A stretch of 64,000 bases of DNA from Helianthus annuus. Lineage: Eukaryota > Streptophyta > Magnoliopsida > Asterales > Asteraceae. The stretch's first letter is position 1. The number at the start of each line of letters is the position of its first letter. The stretch spans positions 30,291,978-30,355,977 of the forward strand of contig NC_035436.2 of assembly GCF_002127325.2 (NCBI RefSeq), read 5' to 3'. Positions 10,977 through 21,559 of this stretch are shown here, one piece after another. Position numbers and translations under genes: made by a program. The notes below the pieces were generated by a model. It was not told where the DNA came from. It saw nothing but the letters and a program-made list of their open reading frames with translations, and ran no database searches.

Positions 10977-13212
10977 CTGATGCCATCAAATTGTCTTCAT
11001 AACTTGAATTCAGCAACGTCTTCAACGAAATCTATGGTCGTCGCTATGCTGTAGATGTTGTGGAAGTTCTTGACTTCTGAACTCTTAGCTCTGGGTCTCT
11101 TTCTTCAGCTCTTGTGGTTAGCTTGATATCAGGATCTCGATCAGCTTTGCTTGAAAATCTTTGTCAAAAAGAATGTGAGAGGAGGATTCTCAACAGCTCA
11201 TTTCTTCTGCAATCTTTGTCTTTCAAGCAGGTTCATGGTACTTCTTCGAATGTACTTTCACTGTCAGACGACATCTCATATCCGGTTCTTCTAACTCAGG
11301 TACATCTTGTTGTTGTGTTGCTTCAGACTTCTTCAGCAACTAACAGCATCTCATTCTTCATCAACCCCTGTCCTTGATTAAAATCAAGTTCTGCACATGC
11401 TCACAAACTCATAAGCAAACATTTCTTATGCAACAGGGAAAGTACCACATGAACACTAGGTACATGAAATTTCACAATTTAAATTCTTTTAACCTTTGAT
11501 GATCAGTCAAATCTTCAAGAACGGTTATATTTTTAATTTTAAGAAAAACAAATAAGCACTCTGTTTTTGGATTTTTGATTTTTTTTAATTTAAAAACTAA
11601 AAGCAAATAAAAACTCAAATATAAACAGCTACCATAATATACAATTACAATTGCAATGGGATCAAAATTCGTTCTAAGGCAAACTAAGAAACACTTTTCA
11701 GTACGAGCCTAATCAAACTGGTCTATGCAATTGCCAATATGTTTGTCCACTTAAACTTTAACGCTCAACTTTCAATTTTCAACTTCGTGATATGTTTAAG
11801 GTAATATTATACTATTATACCCGTGTGTCCCATTCCAAAGCATACCCCTGCGATCAAGGTAAGCACAACGATTCATCGTAGCAGGTGAGTATACTGATGT
11901 GATCCTTTAAGATATCATGACTGTGTCTAGGTCTGCATATAATATGTTTTGATTTCTTAACAATGAACACCCAAATAAATACTAATCAAATCCTGGAACT
12001 ATAAACAGCACACTCTATCATGCAAGTATCTTCCCTACCACATATTTCACAAGTCCAATCCAGATTTCTGAAATCTTAACTGGGAATAGATTGAGAAGAG
12101 AACAGAATAGATCTTTTGCAGAGATGATATAATATACAGATCAAATGAGTTTTTCTCAATTTGATATAGGTTTCTTGGGGTTTCTTTTGGGCACTAGAGG
12201 GCCTCTTTCGGGTGTTTAGATCTACAGCGCGACAACGTACAGCTAGGTCAGCATGTATCTGGATGCAGCAGAAGCTGTCGTTGCCTAGCACCTCCAGGTC
12301 AGCATGTATCTGGATGCAGCAGAGGAGGTACACGACTTTTTTCAGAGAAGATTTCAGAATCAGATCAAAATTGTGTGTATGGGGACAACATACAGACATT
12401 CAAATAGATATGAGCTAATTCCAAGTGAGTTTCTTTCCTGGGGTCATGTACAATTTTAGTTCTGAGCAGAAAGACAACCAAGATATCCCTGGATGATTCA
12501 ACAATATAAAGACCCGAAACCTCAGATGTTGGCTATCTATCAACGTGAGATTTAAGACCATAAAATCATACGCCGTTGGTATGTTACCCACATGGTACAT
12601 AGTTCGTTGTGTTTATATCACTTAGTATCTTTTATCATGTTGAGCGTCAAGCCTATCGACATATCGCAGTAGATCCTAGTCTTTTCAGCTATGGAACCTT
12701 ACATGTGTTAGTCAAAACCCTTTAACACGAACATTTATTTCACTTCCCATATCATTCAATTTATCTTTTTGGCTTTTTAGTTTTTCAAATTTTTTTTGTA
12801 TTTTTCTTTTCTGAGTTTTCTACCCCTAAACTCTATATATGTCTCTCTCTCCCCCTAAATTTGTGCATAAATCTTGGATTTTTGCGCAAATTTACCATTT
12901 ACTAGAGAAAGGACACTTTATATACAAAGTTAATAAACTAAGAAAAAGAGAGAAAAATATTTTTGTTTAACCGTTCTGTCATCAGATTGAAGACTAATCA
13001 AAATCAAATCAAAGTACTGAATTTAAACGGTACCTTTTGCTGATCATTTCTTACTTCTCTAATCTCCTCCAAAGGAAACATATCATCTGTAAAAAAAATT
13101 TGAACTTTTTGCAACAGTGAAATGTTACCCGTTTTTATCTCTGGAACAACCGCTATCAACATTCCAGAGATCGTCAACAGCTCCTCCTTGGTTGTTCCTG
13201 AAAATAAGGAGA
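10977..13212 (-). other. Non-coding region between PPT and gag of the copia element
   Basis: About 2.2 kb where pol would be expected, with no supported coding. It includes a 29-bp direct repeat (AGGTCAGCATGTATCTGGAT core) at about 12244 and 12296. Confidence 0.6.
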
Positions 13213-15288
13213 TTAGTAAGACATGGGTACCCAGGCCATTGTGGTCCTGGGTTTTCCTGAAGCATCAAAGTAAGACACTTCTTTCAAACACAAGTCCCCT
13301 TTTGTCTCAAGGATTGGAGACGTTGCTGCTTTAGATTTGGGTTTCCAAATCTGTTTCGGTCTAACAAACGTGTTTGTTGCCTTCGGTTGAGCAACTTTAA
13401 CTTGTTCAGGTTTGTGAGTTTTGAAAACAGATTTTTGTTCCTGAACAGCTTTGCGTTTGTTTTTAGCAGCGTTCCAATCCCCATCAGAAGGTTTAACCTT
13501 GGGAATCACATTCTTCATTGCCTTGGGTGATAATACCTTCATCGGCTTAGAATGGTAGTTTTCCTTTGGAGTAACCCTCTGATTTTGCATATAATAGGGT
13601 ACATAGGGACGATGTGTGCAGTTTCGAGCAATGTGACCAGCAATGCCGCAATTGAAGCATGTTTGTCTCTTCACGTAGAAGGCATTCTGATCAGCATGTG
13701 TAGCTCTTGCAGGCCCTGAAGGACGAACCGGTCCTTTCTGTGCTTGATTTTGTTGCACATTTCTTGCAGACGACGATGAATTTGGATGCCTATACTTGTC
13801 GTTTGCAGGGGCCTTCTGTGGTGGAGATTTTTTCTGAGTTTTCTTGTTTTGAGTAGACTGCACGTCATGTTCAGAAATCTCACCAGTCTTTCCAAAAGCT
13901 TTGTTAGCACAGTCAAATGCATATTTTTCACATTTGCCATTACTGACTGGCTTAACAAAGGCATTCTTCACATCACGGGCCTTTTGAGGACTATTGCTGC
14001 CCGTTGAGGATTGTGGAGAGCCTGATCGTTTGTGATGTTTAGGCTTCTTATTTCCACGTCCTTTACCTGCTTGCTTTAGCTCTTGTTGCTTTATCTGAAC
14101 CTTTTCACCACTAATCGAAGGTTCATATTGTTCAGCTTGCGCATTTGGAGCCTTTTTCACGTCTGTCTTCTCTTCATCCTTCATGTCATCAGCTTTGACA
14201 TAATCGGAGAGTTCTGGTTTGTCCGAAGAGATACAAGAAACTTTAGCAGAATCATTAGACGAGTTATCAGCACATGAACCATTTGTGTTCAAGAATGGTT
14301 CACTGGCAGCTTTGTTTTTGAAAGAAGTCTCCTGATCCGTTTTAGAGTGTGTTTCAGTGGTCCCACTGGATACATTATCAGGGACATTTACAGAAACAGT
14401 TTCAGAAGAATAATCAGAACATTGTTGATCTTCACTCTCACTTTCATTTGTTTGTTTAGCTTCAGTTGCTGTTGAACAAGAAACATCAGAATTATTATCA
14501 ACTGAAAAAGAACCAAATAACGACGTAAAAAAAATTGGTCCAAAAACAGATTCAGAAACTGTTTCATTTATTGAGTTTTTAGAAAAATCTGAATTTGCAT
14601 CTGGTTCATTCCCAAACATATCGCCCCACATCACTTCAGGTACTTCATCTGCACATGATGAAGAAACGTTAGAATCAATTGTACCCTTAGCAACAAAATT
14701 TATTGGAGGAGTCGCTCGTTTATCAACAGATCTGCTGTTGATGGATGACTTATCAATTTTAGGACCGTAAGTCATTTTGCTTTCATTCATCAGCTCCTCC
14801 TTAGTCATGGGTAAATAAGTATAATTATCATTGTAGGGAGGAGGAGTCTGATTATAACCCAAACCACGTCCTTTCTTTTCCTTGTACGCAAGCTGTTGAT
14901 CACACAAATTTTTGACTAATTTACTGGAAGAATCAAATTTCTTAATGTTGAGCTCATTAATTTGATATCTCTCTCTCATATCTTCTAGTTCCTTAGTCAC
15001 AGCGCACAGTTTCTCCTGAACATATAAGAGTTGAGATGATTTCACGCTTACATCATCCTTGAGTTTGACAATTTCTTTTCGCTGAGCTTCAATTTTTTCT
15101 TTATAAAGTTTTTCGTTTTTTGATAAAGTAAAGTTTTTATTTTTTAGATCTTGATAATCTTGAATTAGCTCAGCGCTGTGCATTCTATAAACTTCAACTC
15201 TTTGTCTACACTCAGGAGTACAGAGAGCAGAAAGTGTATCTTCAACAGTCATTTCTTGAACCACAGGTTTGTGAAATACGAATGCCAT
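13213..15288 (-). CDS. gag: Gag-like CCHC protein of the gag-only copia element
   Basis: Presumed capsid/nucleocapsid protein that packages element RNA. I place the start at the ATG at 15288 (691 residues, beginning MAFVFHKPVVQEMTVEDTLS); the open frame extends further 5' only from a GTG. Residues about 40-120 are charged and heptad-like, a probable coiled coil. The middle is Ser/Asp/Glu-rich and looks disordered. A CCHC knuckle CFNCGIAGHIARNC lies in the C-terminal third, followed by a Lys/Pro-rich tail ending FDASGKPRTTMAWVPMSY. Asteraceae genomes carry many proteins of this kind annotated as CCHC (Zn) family proteins; I take them to be retroelement gags. The ORF is uninterrupted although the LTRs are about 2% diverged, which hints that it was recently functional. 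Confidence 0.75.
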   Translation of the reverse strand: MAFVFHKPVVQEMTVEDTLSALCTPECRQRVEVYRMHSAELIQDYQDLKNKNFTLSKNEKLYKEKIEAQRKEIVKLKDDVSVKSSQLLYVQEKLCAVTKELEDMRERYQINELNIKKFDSSSKLVKNLCDQQLAYKEKKGRGLGYNQTPPPYNDNYTYLPMTKEELMNESKMTYGPKIDKSSINSRSVDKRATPPINFVAKGTIDSNVSSSCADEVPEVMWGDMFGNEPDANSDFSKNSINETVSESVFGPIFFTSLFGSFSVDNNSDVSCSTATEAKQTNESESEDQQCSDYSSETVSVNVPDNVSSGTTETHSKTDQETSFKNKAASEPFLNTNGSCADNSSNDSAKVSCISSDKPELSDYVKADDMKDEEKTDVKKAPNAQAEQYEPSISGEKVQIKQQELKQAGKGRGNKKPKHHKRSGSPQSSTGSNSPQKARDVKNAFVKPVSNGKCEKYAFDCANKAFGKTGEISEHDVQSTQNKKTQKKSPPQKAPANDKYRHPNSSSSARNVQQNQAQKGPVRPSGPARATHADQNAFYVKRQTCFNCGIAGHIARNCTHRPYVPYYMQNQRVTPKENYHSKPMKVLSPKAMKNVIPKVKPSDGDWNAAKNKRKAVQEQKSVFKTHKPEQVKVAQPKATNTFVRPKQIWKPKSKAATSPILETKGDLCLKEVSYFDASGKPRTTMAWVPMSY

Positions 15289-15558
15289 AATTTCAGCGTG
15301 GTTGATACTTTTGTTCTTCTCCCCAAAACAAAAACCAAACAAGAACCCGTGTACTTGCCAATTCAAATACTTTGCACGCAAAAGAACGAACCCGCTTTCG
15401 AAACCACACCTCAAAAGCCTGTCAAAACTTGTCACAAACAAACTCACCTATTTTTTTATTTTATTTTATTTTATTTTTTTAATTTTTTTATTTATATTTA
15501 AATAAATTTTTTATTTAGAATATAATAATTTTTAATTTTTTTTATAATAAAAGAATAC

Positions 15559-15559
<1 letters not shown>

Positions 15560-15610
<51 letters not shown>
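15560..15610. repeat. (ATT)n microsatellite
   Basis: About 17 ATT units directly visible. Confidence 0.9.
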
Positions 15611-15611
<1 letters not shown>

Positions 15612-16282
15612 ATTAACAAATGATTAAGTAATGATGATCAAATGATTATTATATTATTTAAAAAAAACAAAAAACCCTAATATATAATATATTATTAAAA
15701 GAACTGTATATCTTCTTCTTCGTTTAACGATGCCAACCGAACCCTAATCTCAATTACAGCCGCAATGATGACGGCAGTCAACAGACGCCGGAAATGATGA
15801 TGATGAACAACTCGGAATATGGTGATGTGATTGCGACTCGGAACCGGAAGACTCAAACAAGGAAATTATAGGGACGATGACCGGTAGAACGATGATAATG
15901 AAGATGACCGTTGATGATGTTAGTGACGATCGGAGACGAAGATGATTATGATGACGGTAGACGGAAAACGGAGGTGATAACGGTGAAGAAGTGATCGGAG
16001 AACTCAAACTTGAGAGTTGCAGGTTGAACTGAGGTGGTCGCCGGAAGTGATAACGGTGATGATGAAGGTTGGAGCTATTATGAAGATGACAGAGATGATT
16101 GATTGCGACTCGAAATTGATTTGTTGAAACCACAGACTCGAAATCTCCTTTCACTCGAAACCTTAGTAACTCGAAACCGTTGAGAGATGGTTGCGACTCG
16201 GACTCGGAACCGTTGTCGAAACAATGGTTGCGACTGGTATACGTGGTGACTCCAAGTATTTCAATTGTGTGCCGGCGGTAAG

Positions 16283-16369
16283 ATGGTTGAAGATGTTCGG
16301 TGATGTTCGGTAGGATGGTTGAAGATGTTCGGTGATGTTCGGTAGGATGGTTGAAGATGTTCGGCGGCG
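16283..16369. repeat. 32-bp minisatellite, about 2.7 units
   Basis: Units start at 16283, 16315 and 16347. Each reads ATGGTTGAAGATGTTCGG and then GATGTTCGGTAGG. Confidence 0.85.
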
Positions 16370-17159
16370 GAACTATGATAAAGCTGGTATTTCTATTTGA
16401 ATTGATGAAGATGTTCGGTGGTGTTCGAATGATCGGTGAACGGAGGTACGGTGGTTGCCGGCGGTGATGGTTCGATGGACTCGAAACAGCTGACTCAAGA
16501 CAGTGGTGAAAGATGAATCGAGATCACGGTTGCGACTCCAGAAGCTGCGACTCGAAAACGTCTGTGACTTGCAGGAATTGATGAAGGTGATCGGAGGTAT
16601 GATGGAGTCGGAATCGAGGTTGCGAAATAACTATGATGATCGGAGGATGTATCGAGATCGTTGATAAATGATGATGACTCGAGACAAAGAAAAAGGTGTC
16701 GAGACCTTTGAAGCTTTTGTAAAATCTGAAGAATATGGAGTCGAGACCAGTGAGTCGATACCTTGAATGATGAATAGAGGTTGCGACTCGTGAATATTGT
16801 GGTGACTCGAAACCAAAATGACAACTGTGAATAATTTGGAGATTGAGATAATGATGATGATCTGTTGTAAATTAAAAATAATATACGGAAATCCCAATCT
16901 AACCAAAATTATCAAACTAACAAATCTCCGAAAGTTTTGGATTGGTAATCAAATATTGACTTTCGAAATCTTTAAAAAACAAACAAAAACTGTTTTTTTT
17001 TTTTAATATTAAACACCTCCTCAAAAGATCAAAATAGCAAAATATGACAATTTTTACACAAAATTGATGAACACAATGAAGAACGCGAAGAACACCGAAC
17101 CAAAAACAACGAAAATCTTGAATCTTTGATATCAAACCGAGCCTAGAAACAGGTTCTAA

Positions 17160-17173
17160 TGGCTCTGATACCA
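17160..17173 (-). promoter_or_regulatory. Primer-binding site (initiator tRNA-Met) of the copia element
   Basis: On the minus strand TGGTATCAGAGCCA, two bases after the LTR end. Confidence 0.9.
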
Positions 17174-17175
17174 CT

Positions 17176-17647
17176 TGTAAGTCCCGTATAACCGGATCTT
17201 TCAATGATATCAAACAATCACCAAGTTTGTGCGGAATCCAAACTTAGTGAGATTCAAGAACAAACACAAAAATTAGAAAATACGAAGAACACGATACCGA
17301 ATCACTTTCAAACTTGCACACGATTCTATTACTATCAACTAGCAAAACCGTCTGGTACAAGTTCCTACACCACTACCAATCGCCTCCTACTCTCTGTTTT
17401 TCTGGAAATTCTGTAACTAGGAGGTTCAAACCCTAAAACAAGTTGTAAACTTGTTTATATAAATAGACAAGCCCAATTCCCTACATGGGCTCCCCTTGGG
17501 CCTGCTTGGCCCACATGGCCTAAAGCTTGGCCCAAGTGACCTATAAAGGTCCAAAACCTAATATAAACTAACCCGGTAAAGCCCAGTTCGTAACCATAGC
17601 CCGTTGTGTTAATTTGATGCGTCAGTCTCACACTTTAGGGCCTAACA
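17176..17647 (-). repeat. 5' LTR of the gag-only copia element
   Basis: 472 bp partner of 10492-10963, followed by the TSD GTTGT at 17648-17652. Confidence 0.9.
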
Positions 17648-17652
17648 GTTGT

Positions 17653-18246
17653 TGTTAGTATTATTATCATTTTGCATCATATATTATAATTTGCATCATA
17701 TGTTAACTATATTTATTTTTCTCAACTCGTGTATAAGAAAGAGTACGCAAGGCAAAAAGAAAAGGATAATATGTTTTGTTTGTATATGGATATGGATTTT
17801 GGGGTATTGATATTGAATACGAAAAGAAAGATTTTAATCTATGAATATTTTAAAGTGTACCCAAAAGTTAATGGTTTAATTATCTATACTTGCTCATTAG
17901 TATGAATTTTTGGTATAGATTATTGATTATTAGTAAGAGATAATTTTTGTTATTAAATTAATATTTCTCATAACTAAAGATAATCATCATATTAATTTTA
18001 ATTTGAAAATAAAATTTGGATAAATGACTACGATTTGAAGTTAAGTTATACTAATTTAATTTAATTAATATTTAATAATTTAAATTAAATAATAATTATT
18101 TACAATTAAAGATTGTCTAGAATAATGACAAGTGTCCCAAAGTTGGTTTCTTTTATTATATAGTATATATTTAAAGAAGCTTATTTGATGATGGTTTTTT
18201 AGCTTATATGAAGAAGCTTCTTTGTGTAAGGGCAAATGATATAAAA
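17653..18246. other. AT-rich sequence: end of the reverse Helitron and flank
   Basis: No gene. The part up to about 18170 continues the interrupted Helitron. 18171-18246 is rich in AAGCTT words, like 9700-9790 on the other side, so the Helitron may have inserted into an older MITE-like element. Confidence 0.4.
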
Positions 18247-18280
18247 TCTATTATATATAATAAATGAAAGTTATCTGGGC

Positions 18281-18400
18281 CACGTGTCACTTAATTAGGG
18301 CATCCTCAGTTCTCTTTTCCCGCCCAACAGTACCACTGCCCTTTTCTTTATATAATCTCTCTTCTCACTTCTCCTCTTTCTTTACAAATGCCCAGGGTTC
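18281..18400 (+). promoter_or_regulatory. Promoter-like segment (captured)
   Basis: A G-box CACGTG (18281-18286), TATATAA (18349-18355) and a CT-rich leader follow in normal promoter order, ahead of exon/intron-like sequence. Whether it is active is unknown. Confidence 0.4.
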
Positions 18401-19252
18401 CTTCTCTCTCTATATTCCGGCGATTTAAATTCAAATTTCACAAACCCTGCAAACCTTAATCTTCTTGCAGACGCCACCATAAAATCTTCTTTTGTTCATC
18501 GATTACTTCATCAAAAGGTTTGTTCTTCTTTTTTTAGTTGAAATACTTTCATCATTTCCTCTTATTTACAATAATCCTAATTTCTACTCGTAATCTAATC
18601 ATATGGTTCCAGGGTTGTTGTCATCGATTGTCATCAAAGTTGAAATCAGCTTAGCTGCGGATAGATTTCTGCCATAAGCTGGTATGTTTGAATATGTTCA
18701 GAAATAAGCGTTTTTTTTCTTAATGGTGATGATATGAGTATAACATCTGTTGATTATTGATGTTTGAGTATGTTCAGCGATTATTCTTTTTGAAATTAGA
18801 GTTTCATTTCCAGTTCTCGAGGTATTATCTGTTTGTAACAGCAGTGGTTCAGCATCTACAGTGGATTCAACATCAGGTGTTTGCTATTATTGTTTGATGT
18901 TGTTTGCCATTATTGTTTGATGTTGTTTGCTATTATTGTTTGATGTTGTTTGCTATTGTTGTCAAGTAAGGTAAAAATGGCCATTCTAATTACCTGAATA
19001 TTGCGTATTATATCCTTTTAATTTTAATCGCGCAATAAGTTTTTTGGTTTGTTTCTTTCGTATTTCCTTATGATTTGTGCTATTACGGTTTGATTTTATA
19101 TTGATCATCACATTATTGGTGAGTACTCGGGAATATTGGATGGTTTTATTAGTTTTATTTTTTGTATTTTTTGATGCAGTTGAAGGGATCATTTGAGTGA
19201 AATCAATGTTGATTTATCAGAAGATGCAGTTGAAGATATCTTAATTAAGGTA

Positions 19253-19642
19253 ATAATTGTATTACATCCTGTTGAAAAATAGAATTAATAAGTTTAGGGA
19301 AAGTGAGGTTGAAAGATGATAACTCAACAGTGGAGCATTTCATTCTACAGGTTCGATAAACTAAGGGTATTCTCATATAATTCTTCCTCGATTGATCCAA
19401 TGAAGTGGCACTTTGGACATCTGTTGTCTTCAAACTTCAAACTTCTTAGATAATAGATGTTTGAAGAACAACATATTTCCAAAGTGCGGATTCTTTGGAA
19501 GCAGCCATGAACCATTATATGAGAATACCTTTAATTTATCGAACCTGTAGAATGAGATGCTCCACCGTTGGGTTATCATCTTTCAACCTCACTTTCCCTA
19601 AATTTATCAATTCTATTTTTCAACAGGATGTAATACAATTAT
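19253..19642. repeat. Long inverted repeat (390 bp) able to form an extended hairpin
   Basis: The left arm 19253-19380 and right arm 19515-19642 are about 93% complementary by eye, from ATAATTGTATTACATCCTG to TATTCTCATATAA. Inside is a second foldback, GCACTTTGGACAT...TTTCCAAAGTGC. A read-through transcript would give a long hairpin RNA. Confidence 0.8.
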
Positions 19643-20774
19643 AAAGACTGATGGTAATAACAACTGATCATGCTAAGGACTGTTATAATTAACCATTGCT
19701 CCTTATAAAGACTGATGGACTTAAATACTGATGGACTTAAATACTGATGAGGCCTATCCACTGATGTAGACAAATCTCTATTAAAGTTCCATGTGCTAAG
19801 GACTGTTATAACTAACCACTGCTCCTTATATAATCATCGTTCCGGTATCATTGTTCCAACATCGTTGTTTCAATGAAGCTTCCCATCACACATCAATCTT
19901 TCAATATCGATGTTGCAATATAATTGTTGCAACATCGTTAAAGGTTGTATGTGCTACCTTCTTTGATGGGAGAGTTGTGGTTTCCCTTGATAATGGTATG
20001 TGTTTTTGTTTTTGATTTTTACTGAAGTTTTGTTATATGAGTTGTGACTAAGTTATGATTGTGAATGATCTGCTGCAGATGATGATGATGATGATTGTTC
20101 TACTGTTGTGAATGAAGTGGCACTTTGGACATTTGTTGTCTTCAAACTTCAAACTTCTTAGATAATAGATGTTTGAAGAACAACAGATGTCCAAAGTGCG
20201 GATTCTTTGGAAGCAGCCATGAACCATTATATGAGAATACCTTTAATTTATCGAACCTGTAGAATGAGATGCTCCACCGTTGGGGTATCATCTTTCAACC
20301 TCAGTTTCCCTAAATTTATCAATTCTATTTTTCAACAGGATGTAATACAATTATAAAGACTGATGGTTATAACAGTTGATCATGCTAATGACTGTTATAA
20401 TTAACCACTACTCCTTTTAAAGACTGATGGACTTAAATATTGATGAGGCCTATCCACTGATGTAGACAAATCTCTGTTAAAGTTCCATGTGCTAAGGACT
20501 GTTATAACTAACCACTGCTTCTTATATAATCTTCGTTCCAGTATCATTTTTCCAACATCGTTGTTTCAATGAAGCTTCCCATCACACATCAATCTTTCAA
20601 TATCGATGTTGCAATATAATTGTGTGCAACATCGTTAAAGGTTGCATGTGCTACCTTCTTTGATGGTAGAGTTGTGGTTTCCCTTGATAATGGTATGTGT
20701 TTTTGTTTTTGATTTTTACTGAAGTTTTGTTGTATGAGTTGTGACTAAATGATGATTGTGAATGATCTGCTGCA

Positions 20775-20790
<16 letters not shown>
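19399..20790. repeat. 712-bp tandem duplication
   Basis: Copy 1 starts at about 19399 and copy 2 at about 20111; TGAAGTGGCACTTTGGACAT occurs at 19401 and 20113. The copies agree through the inner hairpin, the GACTGATGG runs and the exon-like CTACCTTCTTTGATGG to the ATG trinucleotide run. Copy 2 lacks the left arm of the long inverted repeat. Confidence 0.85.
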
Positions 20791-20812
<22 letters not shown>

Positions 20813-21095
20813 GGATGAGGATGATACAGAAGCTGCAGTACTTCCTGCTAAAGTATTTGGTCTTTCCTGCCTTCTTTGTATTTAAAGAAGCATAAAGTTT
20901 GTTTTATCGCAGCTTTTTATGAACAAAGTTAAGTATCAAGTATATGAGGACAGGGCTACTCTTCCACAACTGAAGAAGTGTTTTCGTATACTGCATGTTG
21001 GTTTGTTCACGAGAGATCAGGTTTCTATAAATCCTGCTGGAAATGCATTGAGTACTTCCATGGAGTTCATGGCGATTGTAGAAGATATACTTTGA
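20620..21095 (+). CDS. Unrecognised captured gene fragment, 3' three exons
   Basis: I do not recognise this gene. One frame stays open across three exon-like pieces joined by good splice sites: up to 20692 (donor AATG|GTATGT), 20776-20852 (acceptor CTGCAG, donor AAA|GTATTT) and 20913-21095 (acceptor TCGCAG). The pieces encode KVACATFFDGRVVVSLDN, then an Asp/Glu run from an ATG-repeat tract ending DTEAAVLPAK, then 60 residues including KVKYQVYEDRATLPQLKKCF and ending FMAIVEDIL. Phases match at both joins, which is unlikely by chance. The 5' end is missing and the frame closes at 20617. A diverged copy with a similar last exon lies at 24430-24865. This is probably a gene fragment carried and duplicated in the repeat block. 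Confidence 0.4.
20776..20825. repeat. (ATG)n / (GAT)n trinucleotide tract
   Basis: About 12 units grading into GAGGATGAGG; a shorter run occupies the same place in copy 1 near 20080. In frame it encodes an acidic run. Confidence 0.85.
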
Positions 21096-21301
21096 TGGAG
21101 TTTAAAGCTAAAAGCACTAAATTTTAAGCTAAAAGCATTAAATTTTTGCTGTTAGGTTCCTAAATTTATTGGTGTTGTTCTTATATTTTAAATTGTATGT
21201 AATTTTGTAAAGTACAATAACAAACAGTGGTTTAACATCTGTTTGCATTTTGGTTAATAGATAATGGAAACCTATGTTAGGTTGAACACTGTTTTCAAGT
21301 T

Positions 21302-21425
21302 AAACATCTGTTAAGTGTTAAACAGATGTTTGGCCTTTAACATCTGTTTATGGGCAAACATCTGTTTATGGCCAAACTTCTGTTTATGAGCAATCATCTG
21401 TTTATGCTCAGACCATTGTTTATGT
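21302..21425. repeat. AAACATCTGTTTATGG minisatellite
   Basis: Irregular 16-18-bp units around the near-palindrome AAACATCTGTTT. Related arrays occur at about 22095-22275, 23400-23590 and 62030-62120. Confidence 0.75.
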
Positions 21426-21559
21426 TAACAGTGTTTATATGTAACAGTGTTTTTCACATTAGAGTTTTATAGTCTGTTTGGTTGATAAATGTTATCACCT
21501 CAGTGTTTTATATGTAACAATTTAGTCACAACAATGTTTATATGTAACAGTGTATATCC

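Larger units (their letters stand above)
15289..17159 (-). other. Long 5' leader of the copia element
   Basis: About 1.9 kb between PBS and gag with no supported gene. It contains an (ATT)n tract, a 32-bp minisatellite and at least six copies of the word GGTTGCGACTCG or close variants (16085-16800). Confidence 0.6.
10492..17647 (-). mobile_element. Complete gag-only Ty1/copia-type element (7156 bp), TSD GTTGT
   Basis: Two 472-bp LTRs (10492-10963 and 17176-17647) are flanked by GTTGT at 10487-10491 and 17648-17652. The initiator-Met PBS beside the right LTR and the purine tract beside the left LTR set minus orientation. The single long ORF is gag-like with one CCHC knuckle. No protease, integrase, RT or RNase H reading is visible in any frame. 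The LTRs differ at about 9 of 472 positions by eye (about 1.9%). Confidence 0.88.
9793..18170 (-). mobile_element. Helitron-like element, reverse orientation, split by a copia insertion
   Basis: Read on the minus strand, the left end is hairpin CCGTGT-AAT-ACACGG followed by CTAG (9793-9796) and T, a Helitron 3' end. The right end, read on the minus strand, starts TATATACTATATAATAAAAG, close to the AT-rich 5' ends of plant Helitrons but lacking a clean TC, so the right boundary is approximate. Without the copia element it would be about 1.2 kb and non-coding, hence non-autonomous. Confidence 0.5.

Noticed and set aside
15750..16154. 134-codon minus-strand ORF in the copia leader
   Set aside because: Repeat-driven His/Ser/Pro composition, no domain, lies in untranslated leader.
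19181..19248. Exon-like piece reading INVDLSEDAVEDILIK, reminiscent of an F-box start
   Set aside because: Too short and the adjoining pieces do not continue an F-box; resemblance could be chance.
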